Below, piece after piece: positions 1 through 11,010 of a stretch of 64,000 nucleotides of DNA. The stretch lies in assembly GCA_965153455.1 (NCBI GenBank), contig OZ234495.1, forward strand, positions 15,248,875 through 15,312,874. The letters run 5' to 3'. The notes beneath the pieces are model-generated. The model had not been told where the DNA came from, searched no databases, and worked only from the letters and a program-made list of their open reading frames with translations. The stretch is from Sphagnum compactum. Its lineage: Eukaryota; Bryophyta; Sphagnopsida; Sphagnales. A program made the translations under genes and the position numbers. Each line of letters opens with the position of its first letter. Position 1 is the first letter of the stretch.

Positions 1-896
1 ATAAATAATTGTAAAAGGAAGTGGAGGTCTTGAAAAGGTATTTGAAAAATAATTGTAAAGATAATGGTGAATGGTTTTTTAATTCAAAAAATAAAGTTTC
101 CAAGAAATCCCAAAAAAATTGAAACTAGCATTTGAACGGCTAATCAATACTATCCACCCATAAAACAAGAAAAAAATTATTTTAAAAATCTCAAATTAGC
201 ATCAAGTGGCCACTTGATATTATTTATTGAAAAACCAAAATAAGCAAACAAACAAACATTGGGGTGGCCACCTAATGTTCTTTGGTCTTTTTTGTGATTG
301 AATAGCATCAAGCGGCCTATTAATATTATTTTCTCAAAAAATTAGGGGAAAAGAAATAAAAAGAAACATTGAACAACTACATGATCTCTTTACCTTCCTA
401 ATGATGAATATCATAAAGTAGCTGCTTAGTACCGTTTCCTCAAAATATTGCAAAAGAAAAAAAAAAACATTGGGCTTTCTATTTTCTTATGAGTGAATAA
501 TATTGGGTAATTGTTTGATATTCTTTGCTCAAAAACCTAAAAAGACAAAAATAGTGTACAATTGTTGCTCGTTATTTCCTCCCTTAAACTACCAAAAGTA
601 ATGAATAAATTAAAAAATAAAATTTCCTGAATTGTTTTCCAACTACCTAGCAATACTTGGAAAGGGAAAAAAATTGTAGGTGTAAACAAGAATATGTGTG
701 TTGTGCATGGAAGCCAATGGGATTTTTTAAAAAACTTTGAGGACAAATTTTCTAAAATTTATGGAAATAAGAAGAATAACATGAAGTAAAAGGGAACAAA
801 TTATCTTGAAATTGAAAAAGTGAAAATTTCATTAAATAGTTTATGGAATTTAACAATGACCAATGCACATGGGATAAAATGTGGTAGTATTAGAAA
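1..896. other. AT-rich intergenic DNA, no gene seen
   Basis: Very AT-rich sequence with many poly-A and poly-T runs and short reading frames only. A loosely repeated phrase about 'aagtggccac / cacctaatgtt' recurs around 200-320. I see no protein similarity, RNA gene or clear transposon end before the CACTA-like terminus at 897. Confidence 0.6.
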
Positions 897-1324
897 CACT
901 ATAAGAAATTTGGAAATAAATGACTACAATTTTAGTTGCAAAAGACAAAATTTTTGCCTTAATAGACACATGCAACTACAAACCTTGTAGTCGCCTTAGA
1001 TAGGTGGCAAAAGACAAGTAGTTGTAAAAAACTCCATGTGGCATGTATAGTCACACAAGCGGTTGCATATCACTTGCAACTACAAGGATTTTTCATCCAT
1101 TGATTAGTCGTAGGACTATGCAACTACAAATACGACTACAAAAATATTGGGCAACATTTTTAAAATAAATTTAATTTAAATGATTTGATATATATTTAAA
1201 ATCACATTTGTTAAGTACATTATTTATATTTATGCAATATAACAATTCATATTATTAGTGATTTCATAAATTTTCATTCTATGTAAGGTATTTACGGTCA
1301 ACATTCCATTGTTGACCACAACTA

Positions 1325-1395
1325 TGTCACATGTGAGGTTTGATCCTTAAACCCCAAAGATGGATATCAACTCCTTTGCCATCAAACCACCCCAC
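1325..1395 (-). mobile_element. tRNA-derived SINE head (Pol III A/B boxes)
   Basis: On the minus strand an A-box-like stretch (GGTTTGATGGCAAAGG) is followed about 30 bases later by a B-box-like GGATCAAACC. The order and spacing are those of a tRNA-derived SINE or a decayed tRNA. No complete cloverleaf can be drawn and no tail limit is visible. Confidence 0.35.
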
Positions 1396-2101
1396 TTAAT
1401 GTGAAAATATAATGGATTGCATTATATTTAACCCATACTTGATTTTAAACATTACACAAACATTAATTTCAATATTTCATATTTTATTGATATTTGTCTA
1501 AATGGAAAAAATTTAAGTTGATTCCTAAAATATACATTAATGTTAATTTTTTTTTAATTTTAAAAAATTGAATTACATTTCGATGATGATTCATTGGAAA
1601 AAAAAATTCAAGAACATGATTTTAAAAATTATTTTACAACTAATATTTAATAATAAAGAATAAATAAATTATCTCCCACATATTAATCCTTCGTTTCATT
1701 AAAAAAAATACTATACAATGTGATTATAAATATATCATAATTTTAATTAATTCACATATAATTTTTATAAATGGATGATATATCTATTACATTTCACAAA
1801 AGAATACAACATATCAATTTAATATTTATGATGTATAATGTTTTTGTATATTTTAAATTCTAATCTAAATCACATTTAGTAATGTTAAATAATTAATGAA
1901 TTTGATGGAATTTTAAGTAAAGTATTTTTACAAATATAATATAAAATGTATCTAAAATTATGGTCAAAGTTTTATGATCAAATAAATGATATATTTCTTA
2001 GACATTTGAAACTTCTATTTGATTGAAAAAATATCATACTTGATTATGATTATAATAAGTTGTAATTGTATCAATAAGATCTAATTTACATGTATAATAT
2101 A

Positions 2102-2681
2102 TCATATATATTAATTCAGTTAGTCTGTGCATCTGTCTGACACGACAATTCTGCTGCAGAACCGACCTCTGCATTCTGTCCGCCAACACGGGCGGGGGGG
2201 GCCAGCACGAGCGGGGGGGCCAGATAACGGGAGAACCAAGCGGGGTTTTTTTTTTTCAAATTCCTCAACTGGGTCCACTGGAGTGGTTCCCAAAGCATTA
2301 ATTAGTATTAAATGGGGACTATCCTGCTGGGCATTTTTACAAAATTGCTGCTACAAGTGGTGACCTAGGATGTGCCTGGGTCTATTTTTGGTTAAATTAA
2401 TTAGTTTTATTTCAAAAATTAGTATTAAATGGGGACTGTCGTGCTGGGCATTTTTACAAAATTGCTCCTACAAGTGGCGACCTAGGATGTGCCTGGGTCT
2501 AGATTTGGTTAAATTAATTAGTTTTATTTCAAAAATGGCGAAAATATGTTTAAATCACCAAAAAAATTCATGTTTGTTTCATTCCTGAAAAAAAATTCAA
2601 CAAGTTGTGAAATTTCGCCGGGCCAACACGGGGGGGGGCCAGCACGGGCGACGGGTGCATTATGCACCGGGTTCACACTAG
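2102..2681 (+). mobile_element. Non-autonomous Helitron, copy 1
   Basis: The 5' end is TC preceded by A (2101), followed by an ATATATTAA stretch. The 3' end is CTAG (2678-2681) followed by T. About 9 bases before CTAG is a hairpin, GGTGCA-TTA-TGCACC (2654-2668). A|TC...hairpin...CTRR|T is the classic Helitron signature. No Rep/helicase gene is present, so it is non-autonomous. The last ~33 bases are identical to those of the element at 47,935-48,353. The interior has G-runs near both ends and carries a copy of dispersed family X with a 117-bp internal tandem duplication. Confidence 0.75.
2229..2620 (+). repeat. Dispersed family X, copy 1, with 117-bp internal tandem duplication
   Basis: Similar to 15,570-15,890 (opposite strand) and 57,495-57,775. 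Shared landmarks in order are: a T-run then CAAATTCCTC, ATTAATTAGTATTAAATGG, TTTTTACAAAA, AAGTGGCGACCTAGGA, a block near GGGTCTAGAT, AAAATGGCGAAAA, and GCGAAATTTCGCC. The middle part is duplicated in tandem here (2,301-2,417 and 2,418-2,534, period 117). It has no coding capacity. This copy lies inside Helitron copy 1. Confidence 0.7.
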
Positions 2682-3479
2682 TAATTAAATAATCATCATA
2701 TATAATATTTATAAATAGATCATAACTCAAATATATTTAATAAATATAATAATTTGTATTGTCAATGTCAATAAACAATACAAAATACCAATAAACAATT
2801 AGACACAAATTGATTATCAAAAAATATTGTAATTCCAAAGGTGCCACATATGTTTTAATCATCAAAATATTGTAAATGGAAAAATTATTGGCCTTAGTTG
2901 CCAAAATAACTATGAATAGTTGTAAAAACAATTAAGTTTCATCCATTCAAGGATCCATTCATAATATTGGATGAAAATGTGCACTTTCATTTTACTTTTC
3001 CATCCAAACATGTAATAACCACAAATTATAGTCGTAATTTGATTATATCGACATTGTACTCGCATATGTGACTACAGTAGTCTCATATATGACTACACAC
3101 ATTTACGACTAAAATGACATGTACAACTAACGTAATTGTAGTTGTAAAAGTAGTTGATTTGGACACTAGTCGCATCTATAGTTGTAACCATATGATTGGA
3201 ATGGACTAACTTTCTTCTAATGAAACTTGACAAATGTGTTGCGAATTAATTTTAACTATTTTTGCATTGGATTCCACCTACTCCCCAAAATGCCAAAATC
3301 TTCAATCCATGATTACATCCATGATAAGTTGTTAGTTGTATAAGACATCCATGACTACATGACTATTAGTCAAAGAAAACACATCATATTTTAAATGTCT
3401 TTTGCAATTATAACCATGAAAAATTGTCTTTTACAACTAGTGATTTTTGATATTACAATTATCAAAGACATAAAAAATA

Positions 3480-4395
3480 CATATTCTCCTAACCTATTAA
3501 CCAATGTTAGGTGAACCTAGGGTATGGTAGGTTAAAAACTTGGTCTACATGTTAAAAATGTAAACCCTATCCTATTTAAGAATGTAAGTTAACCTAGTTA
3601 GCTTTATACGACTAGGCTGCAATTGTGAAAACTTGAATCCCTCATCTCCACATTGAAAGGTGAAGTCCTTAACCATTGCACCACATTTCTTTACATGATA
3701 AAAGTTGTCACCATATTATCACAAACAGTTGTTTTTTAACTTACTTCAGTATCTTAGCCTAGCTACCTACCTAATAACATATAACCTACCTAGTAGCCTA
3801 ATAGGTACCTTGGTAGGTTCAATCGCCTAGTTAAAGTAGGTACCTACCTAGTAGGTAATATGTGCCAAGGTGGGTAAGTAGCTAGTACTTACCTAGGGGT
3901 TAAGATAAATAAGTATGTTCAAAATACATACTTACCTAGGTAACTACCAATAGCTAGCTAGTAATTATGGAAATACCTAATAAATACCTACTTAATAACT
4001 AGTAATTACATACCTAGTAACTACATAGATAATATTTAATAGGGACCTACTTATAAGTATTGACCTATTTAGTAGGTACCAAGGTAGGTAGTAATTAGTG
4101 ATATTTAAGCTAGGTACTTATAACCTAGTAGTTACATAATAACTACCTAGGTAGTAGGTATGTACTGGCTAAATTAGGTACCTATGACCTATTAGCTACA
4201 TAATAGTTATGTAAGTAATGACTACATTTCTTAAGGTAGGTAACTACTACCTAGTAGCTATGTACAATAACTACTTAAGTAGTAAGTGCCTACCAAGTAA
4301 CTACCTAGACAATATGTAATAGGTAGTACCCTAGTAGGTACCTCTTTCATAAGTACCTAAGTAGCTAGTACCTAGGTAAATTACTAACCTACATG
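3480..4395. repeat. CCTA/TAGG-rich degenerate low-complexity tract
   Basis: Nearly a kilobase is built from shuffled ACCTA, CCTAGG, TAGGTA and CTAGTAG words in both orientations, with many short palindromes such as TACCTAGTAGGTA. There is no fixed period. Similar but shorter tracts occur at 45,290-45,470, 48,355-48,790 and 49,200-49,450. No gene is present. Confidence 0.7.
3615..3695 (-). mobile_element. tRNA-derived SINE head (Pol III A/B boxes)
   Basis: On the minus strand TGTGGTGCAATGGTTAAGG closely resembles the A-box region of tRNA-Ser/Leu-type genes. GGGATTCAAGTTTT follows ~30 bases later at the B-box position. No acceptor stem partner is seen, so this is read as a SINE head or tRNA relic, not a functional tRNA gene. 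Confidence 0.45.
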
Positions 4396-7130
4396 CACTA
4401 ATCATGTAGTCAAGATGCAATCCCAATGTAATCACAAAAATGACTAAAAGTATATGACTAAAGACATATGATTACTTGACTAAATTAGGACATAGTTGCA
4501 AAACGTCCTAATCATGAAAGACACGTTTTGGCATTGTGCCCTATACCTTATCCATTCAACGTATATTCAATTATCCACCGCCAATACATGTCCAAAAGGA
4601 GTTGCCCCAATGCCTTTATTTCAAGTTTAGGACAAAGACAATAAACAACTAGATGGATGGTAATCCTAGTTGTTTGGTTGAACAAATGTCCACCTAGTCT
4701 ATATTTTAAGGATTTGGACCACAAGGATCAAAATTGGAGAAATAATTCCTTAATCACAATATCAATATCCATTTTTAATGGTTATTAATTTATAGCATGC
4801 ATGATCCACCTAATGTGAACATTCTTCAAATTTTTATTCCCATTTGTCTCCATCACTTTTGTCAACTTTTGAAATTCAAAGTGTCATTTAGGGGCTATGA
4901 GTGAAATATGCATACAAGTATTGTAATATTAGCCCTTCCAACCTTCAAGTTAAGGGCAAGTGGCTTAGAGTTTGCATCGCCAAATTTCTGTGGTGTGCCA
5001 TTCAATGCACCCCCAACATGTGTGGTGCATACTTCTCTTGAATTGCACTATCACACCACTGCGAATGCCTTGAAAAACAACAACCCTATCTACTCCAAAT
5101 GAAACTAGTTTCTTGGTCATGTATTTTTTGGTTCAATACACCACTAATGATCAATGCCTTTGTGATCAATTGAATCAAATTGTTTATATTCGCATTATCA
5201 AAAACACACTCCAAAGACAACAATGTAAACAACTTTTTCCCATTTTGAACCACATAACCAAGACACTAACCCAAGATTGATTATTTCAGGTTGTGACTTC
5301 ATCACAACTAAAATTGACGTAGCTAGAAGAATTCGTAGCCACTTTGGTCGCATCTAACACCAGATGGTGTAAGAGTTCAACCATTGATCACATTGATGTG
5401 TCACTCTAGTGGGTTTCAAGGTTGTTTTTCACATTGGATGGAAAATTGCGATGACAATAAGAAAATTAAAATATCATGATGCGATGTTGTAAATGTGAAG
5501 AATTGGAATGAACGATTGATGTAGGTCCTATGGAGTTGATGATTTAAAAATATTCATACATGGTGAGCACAAGAAGGCAATGTGAGTAATGAACATTAAA
5601 CTTAAGCAATAATCAACACGTGAAGAATTGACATAACAACAAAACACACAATGTGATCATTTGAAGTGAACAACAATCAATAGTGGACATAAGGGGAATG
5701 GGAATTGTTGAATAAAATAAAATGCAAGCTTGAAATGTAAGTAGTAGAATGGAAGGAAAAAAAAGCTTAAAATGTGAATTACCAACATGTTGCCTACCTC
5801 ATCAATTTGTCGACCAATACCACGATCCTTGATTTGTTTTGAACCTTGCATTGTTGCAACAAAAAACTTCAATTATGACCTAGCCCCCATTCACGTTAAA
5901 AATTGGTGGCTTTGGGTATTATCAAGACTTGTTCACATTTCACATATCACTTGCAAGTTGTTGGCAAACTGCTAATAGAAAGTGGCAGTCAAAGTTGGTG
6001 AAATGTTGAAAAAAAGGTTGCAAAAGATGGTGAAAAAATCCATTAAAGCTACGAATTGAAGGTGACTTAGTGAGGAGGAGAGAGTGATTGAAGGTGATAT
6101 GGCAATAACAAATGAATGTTACATGCTCCTTGTGCTTTTGCGACATAGCCAGTACTAACTATCTTTAATCATCAATGTTATTTGAAGTCATGATATGGGC
6201 AAATTTATGGGTTTTATTTTTTTAAAAGGCAAGCTACTTGAAATCCCTTTTACTTGAAATCCCTTTTTTATTTGCAATAAAAAACACTAATGTGGAACAA
6301 GATAAAAAAGTGCACATCAATTTTGTCCTCAAAATCCAACCTAGGATTATTTTAATTAGTGTAAAAAAATGAAAAAGTCATAAAATTTCTTTGTCTTTTT
6401 AATTCTAAATTTATCAAGCCTATTGTTTAATTAAATTAGGTACATCGTTAAATTAAGTATTTATTGCTTAATTAAATGAAGTACATCATATATCAAATGG
6501 TCCAAACTGAAGGTAGAAATTTGGAACCAATGCTGAATTTTTTTTTTAATAATTACAATACCTACATTCGGAGTCAATTATTTATCATCATCAAAGTTCG
6601 AATAGGATTAAACTAATTATTGGTTGATTCTTTGCAATACCTGGATTTTATGCTATAATATCATTGGTCAATGCCAAAAGTGTGCAAATTCTGGGTTGAT
6701 GCATGGCAATGGGGTGGGTGGGTGGCTTTGGTCGTTAGTTGGTAGGTAGGTAGGTAGGGCCAATATGGAAGGTACCTAGTATGTAGCTGAGCTCAGAGTT
6801 GAGAAAAAACAAGCATTGGAAAAAAAAAAACACTAAGTAAAAGATCAGAACCCAAAAGTTTAACTATGGTCCCATGGTGATTAACACAGGTTCAGGAACT
6901 AGATGAAAAATCCCACCTCATCCAGTGGACAGAACGGCCAACTGGTGCGCTGGTGGGTGCTGGTTCACTGCTGTCCTACTTCTGCTTCTTTCTCAAATTC
7001 TTACTAACCCTAAAACATAAATCCATGAAGGAGTTGTCAGACAGCTCCCCCACTATTTATTTATTTATTTATTCTGTTACAGATTTCTTCACAAAAATTC
7101 ACACATAGAAATGGTGTAAACTTCCTTCTT
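4396..7130. other. AT-rich intergenic DNA, no gene seen
   Basis: Only short unsupported reading frames occur here. A (GGTA)n run lies near 6,737-6,758, with TATTT repeats near 7,056-7,073. The last part (about 6,850-7,130) is less AT-rich and probably belongs to the flank of the thiamin gene. No transposon ends or RNA gene were recognised. Confidence 0.5.
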
Positions 7131-7138
7131 TTGCATTG

Positions 7139-7356
7139 TGGATTTGTATGTTGCCATCTTCTGTGTTGTGGGCATATGTGGATTTGCATGTTGTGATCTT
7201 GTTCTGTGTTGTGGGTGTATGTGGATTTGTATGTTGTGATCTTCTTCTGTAGTGTGGGTGTATGTGGATTTGTATGTTGTGATCTTCTTCTGTATTGTGG
7301 GTGTATGTGGATTTGTATGTGTGATCTTCTTCTGTGTTGTGGGTGTATGTGGATTT
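7139..7356. repeat. 43-bp minisatellite, about five units
   Basis: Five tandem units share the core GATTTGTATGTTGTGATCTT followed by a TTCTGT-GTTGTGGGTGTATGTG half. Unit length is about 43 bases with point changes, and one unit is slightly shorter. The array lies ~700-950 bases upstream of the chosen start of the thiamin gene. The open frames across it on both strands come from the repeat itself. Confidence 0.85.
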
Positions 7357-7452
7357 GCATCTGCTTACAAATCCGGATCACAAGCTTTTGTTTGTTGCAA
7401 AATTAAGTGTTTGGATATGGAGTTTTGTCAACCTTAATGCTGCCAGTCATTA

Positions 7453-7845
7453 TTGCTGTTGTGGGTAAAGAAGAAGAAAAATTCCCCGATGTTTAAGAAG
7501 CTGCTGCTGCTGGAGTTGGAGTTGCAGAATTGGTGGTGGTGTTTTGGAAGACTTGGGTTTGTGGAAAAGGTTCGTCGTTTAGCTCCTCCTCCCAGTGTTT
7601 ATGCCTCTTCTTCTCATACTACCACTGGGATTCCTACTACTGTTGCCTTCTTTGGCAGATTGGAAAAGAGATTGAAGCTTCAGAAATGTGGAGTTGGTTT
7701 CCATCAAGTCATGATACCAACAACAACAGGATTGCTGATCGTTTTTGAGAAGGGTCTTCATTGTAGAGCACAGCACTCCAGGTACTGTGTTACCCAAAAA
7801 GAACCCACTGTCAATTGGTGTGAAGTAAGAATATCTATCATTTGA
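7453..7845 (+). other. Possible 5' exon with organelle-targeting sequence for the downstream TH2 gene
   Basis: An open frame beginning with a hydrophobic and basic stretch (LLLLELELQNWWW, then FVEKVRRLAPPPSVYASSS) lies just upstream of the thiamin enzyme. Arabidopsis TH2 carries an organellar targeting peptide before the TenA domain, so a targeting exon is expected somewhere here. However, the best donor (GAA|GTAAGA near 7,826) would join out of frame to the acceptor near 8,064. A weaker in-phase donor (AAGG|GTCTTC near 7,752) would work. This may simply be 5' UTR. Inference only. Confidence 0.3.
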
Positions 7846-8096
7846 TGAACCCTTTTGGTTTTGGTTTGTTTAGAGTTTAGGGTTTGTTCAATCTGATGTA
7901 AATTCAGGGATGAAGGAGTAGTAGTGCAAGGATTAGGGTTTTGCATAGTCCCATTTTGTGCACAACATAGATGATGAACTTCTCCAACTCTTCAAAATGT
8001 TTTGTTTTGAGAGTGTGGGATTTGCACCAATCTGTACTGTGTTTTTGAAGGTCCCATTTTACAGGAGTGAGCAAAGAGGCCAGAGAAGAAGGTGGG

Positions 8097-11010
8097 ATGG
8101 AGGTTGTAATGCAAGAGGGTTCTTCTTCAGCTATGGGACGGAAGCTGTGGGAGAGATGCAGCAGGGATGCTTTTGGAGCTCTCTATAATCCATTTGTGGT
8201 AGCACTGGCAGCGGGCACCTTATCAATAACCTCCTTTCAGCGTTACATTGCACAAGATGCCTTTTTCTTGTCTTCTTTTGCAGAAGCGTAAGTTTGATTG
8301 TGCTTCTTGAGCTTTAAGGGATTCAGCAGATGTCGGTTGCTTCTGATCTCTAAGATTGTTCTTCACATCAGTACTGTGTGATTTACAAGTGGGTTGTGAT
8401 TTTGCTGTCTATGTAAGAGAATACTTCCTGCAATTTTTCAGCTTGGTTATTTGAGATTTGGGTTGAGGATTTGTAGGCCAGAGTTCACCACTTGATCAAT
8501 TTCTCCTGATTCCTGGACTCTTGGATTTCTTGTCAGGTATGGAATGGCCTTACAGAGTGCAGATGATGAAGAAGCAAAAGCCAGTATTGCCTCATTACAA
8601 CATGCTGTACATGAGGAGCTTTGTCTGCATTCCTCTTTTGCTGAGGTACCACCTAACCTTTCCAAAAAGAGTTTTTGAAACCCTTTGGTGTTGCTTGCTT
8701 CCAAAGTGTGGTTTTATCATTTTCTTGGAGTTCGGGAATGTTGATTTGCAGAATGTTGCTGATTTTTGATTTGACTGCCAGAAATGGGGATTGGATCTCA
8801 CGCAACCTGATGCTCCAAATCCTGCCACAACCAAATACACAGACTTTTTGTTACGAACAGCAAGTGAGTGTGTAGATAGAGCATCAGGCACAAGAGATGG
8901 AGAATTGTTGAAAGTGACAGAATCAAATGTAGAACAGCGGCTGCACAGGTGTGCAAGAACAATAACAGCCATGACACCTTGCATGCGCTTGTATGCGTTC
9001 CTTGGACAAGAACTGGAAAAACATACAGGGATGGGATGCAAACATCCATACCAGGAATGGATTGAGACATATTCTTCTGTGGATTTTGAGGTCTTCCTTT
9101 CTTGCCTTCTACTGAGGACAGTGAGCTAGTCTATTTGTCTTCTTACCAATGCTCAACCTGTGCTGTTCAAGCTCCTCTCTGGCAAATGGAAAACATGGTA
9201 GCTGACAATATGGTCAGTTCCTGTTTAGTCTTTTTAGTGTGTAACAGCTTCTGTTGTGGGTTGTATTAAGTCTCACCAGAATAGACAATATACTCTTGCT
9301 CTGTAGCTTTGTTTCTGAACAATTTCTTTTTTTATTACTAATGGGTGCAGGCATCAGCATCACAGATAGAACAGCTATTGGACAAGTTGAGTGTGACATT
9401 CAATGAAGAAGTCCAAGCCTCATTGGAAATAATTTATAAACAAGCTATGGCACTTGAGGTTGAATTTTTTAGTGCGCAATCATTGAGCACAGAGGCGGTT
9501 CAAGTACCGTATTTCAAGTCAGCATCAGCAGCCAAGGAGTGCTTAGTCCTTGTCTCTGATTTTGACTCCACATGCACTGTTGCTGATTCCTCCCCTATCC
9601 TTGCCGACCTCACAGTGAAAAATGCTGCCTCATCAAACACAACAAATGCAACATCATTGCAGCAACAGTGGGATAAATTGGTGAAGGAATACCTGGAGGA
9701 ATATGAAGAAGTGTTGAGTGAAGCCCTCACTCTAACAGGTGGGTTCAATGTCCCAAATTTTACTCTTCATGTCAGATCTCCTTTTCCCATGTCCTAGAAT
9801 CACCCTTTCATATTCCTCACCACTTTTTGATTTCACTTTGATTTCATTTGAAATGTGTGATTACAAAGGAGATCTGAGACTCAGACATACTAGAGTGCAA
9901 TGTTCTATTGATTTCAAGAAGTGGCATTTACATTATATCATGTCATGCAGAAAACAAGGGTGTGATGTTCCAATGTCATGGCTGTTGTGGTTTGGAGCCT
10001 CACTGCAATTCGTCAAGGATATATTGATCCAACCCTTTGGGGTTACTCTTTGTGAAATGGGTGGTGCAACAGTTTCCACTAGAGGTGGCAGGAGCACTTA
10101 CAAAGAAAATGAGCTCCATGAGCTTCTGGAGAAAATGTCCATGTTTGAGCGAACAGCAAATGAGAAGGTGGTGAAGGCAGGTGTGTTGCAGGGCCTGTCC
10201 ACAGCAGACATCCGGGAGGGTGCAAAGCTCATGCCACTTCGTCCAGGCTGTGCTCATCTTCTGCAGCGGCTCAGGCAGGAAGAAACTCATATTGATGTGC
10301 AAATCCTGTCAGTCTGTTGGAGTAGTACTTTCATCAAGGGCGTGTTTGATAACTGTAAGTAAAATCATCTCTATTGTGGAGCATGTTTTGTTCACATAAT
10401 TTGAGAAAGATTGCAAGTTTGTTTGAAGAAGTCCTGAAATGATTGATATGTTTGACTACATGTCCTTCACCATGAGATGCTGAGATATCAAATTCTTCAA
10501 TGAATGAAGAGGTTTAATCACTGGTGGGACTATTGCATCTGCATTTACAAGTTCCAATTGATTGCAGGTGGTGTGGAAATTCCGAGAATTTGTGCCAATG
10601 AGTTGTCAGTTACAGGAAGTGTGTCTGATGGTGATATCATGAGAAGTGTGGAAACAGCATTCAACAAGGAACAGCTTTTTGACCAAATTTTGAGAGGATT
10701 GTCAACAAAGTCAGAGTCTACTACGCCTAGACTTGTTGGTGATTGTAGGGCAGTCTACATAGGTGATAGTGTGACTGACCTCCCTTGCCTGCTGCGAGCT
10801 GATATAGGCATTGTAATTGGGAAGAGTGCTACACTCGACCGAGTTGCAGATGCTTTTGCAATCAGAAGGCAGCCACTTTATGCTGGGGTGTTGCAAGCTG
10901 AGAGAGATCAGTGTGACAAAAGTCCTGGTTGGAGAAAGGGATCTGGTGTTCTGTATACGGTGTCTAGTTGGCATGAAATAGAGGCTTTTCTATTGGGATA
11001 CCAGGAGTAG
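8097..11010 (+). CDS. TH2: Bifunctional TenA/HAD thiamin-salvage enzyme (TH2-like)
   Basis: By family this is a plant TH2 protein: TenA-type aminopyrimidine/thiamin salvage fused to a HAD phosphatase that dephosphorylates thiamin monophosphate. Exons: 8097-8287, 8537-8645, 8782-9090, 9351-9738, 10073-10354 and 10568-11010. All have GT-AG borders, phases agree, and the product is about 573 aa. The TenA part covers roughly residues 15-235, with RYIAQDAFFLSSFAEA and MTPCMRLYAFLG. The HAD part shows motif I DFDST (273-277, nucleophile D273) and the acidic motif GDSVTD (492-497). The C-terminus TVSSWHEIEAFLLGYQE matches the family end. The start is the first ATG in the open first exon. An upstream targeting exon may exist, and the frame stays open back to an AG near 8,064. 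The fifth acceptor could instead be 10085 (four residues shorter). The gene converges with SAR1. Confidence 0.9.

Larger units (their letters stand above)
897..3470. mobile_element. CACTA (En/Spm)-like element relic, non-autonomous
   Basis: The left end reads CACTATAAGAAATTTGG, which resembles the usual plant CACTA terminus. It is followed by many short sub-terminal motifs of the ACTACAA / TTGTAGT type in both orientations (about 920-1,140). The same motifs return at about 3,030-3,450, and a left sub-terminal stretch with TAGTTGCAAAAGAC is met in inverted orientation by GTCTTTTACAACTA near 3,426-3,440. Clustered sub-terminal repeats in both orientations are typical of CACTA elements. No transposase can be read between the ends. 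The right terminus is decayed and no clean 3-bp target duplication is visible, so the right limit is approximate. A Helitron lies inside it. Confidence 0.5.

Noticed and set aside
7061-7381. 106-codon minus-strand frame rich in HTP/QIHIHPQ repeats
   Set aside because: Translation of the 43-bp minisatellite, not a protein with repeats.
9739-10362. 207-codon plus-strand frame
   Set aside because: Intron 4 read-through into exon 5 of the thiamin gene; the N-terminal half has no similarity to the family.
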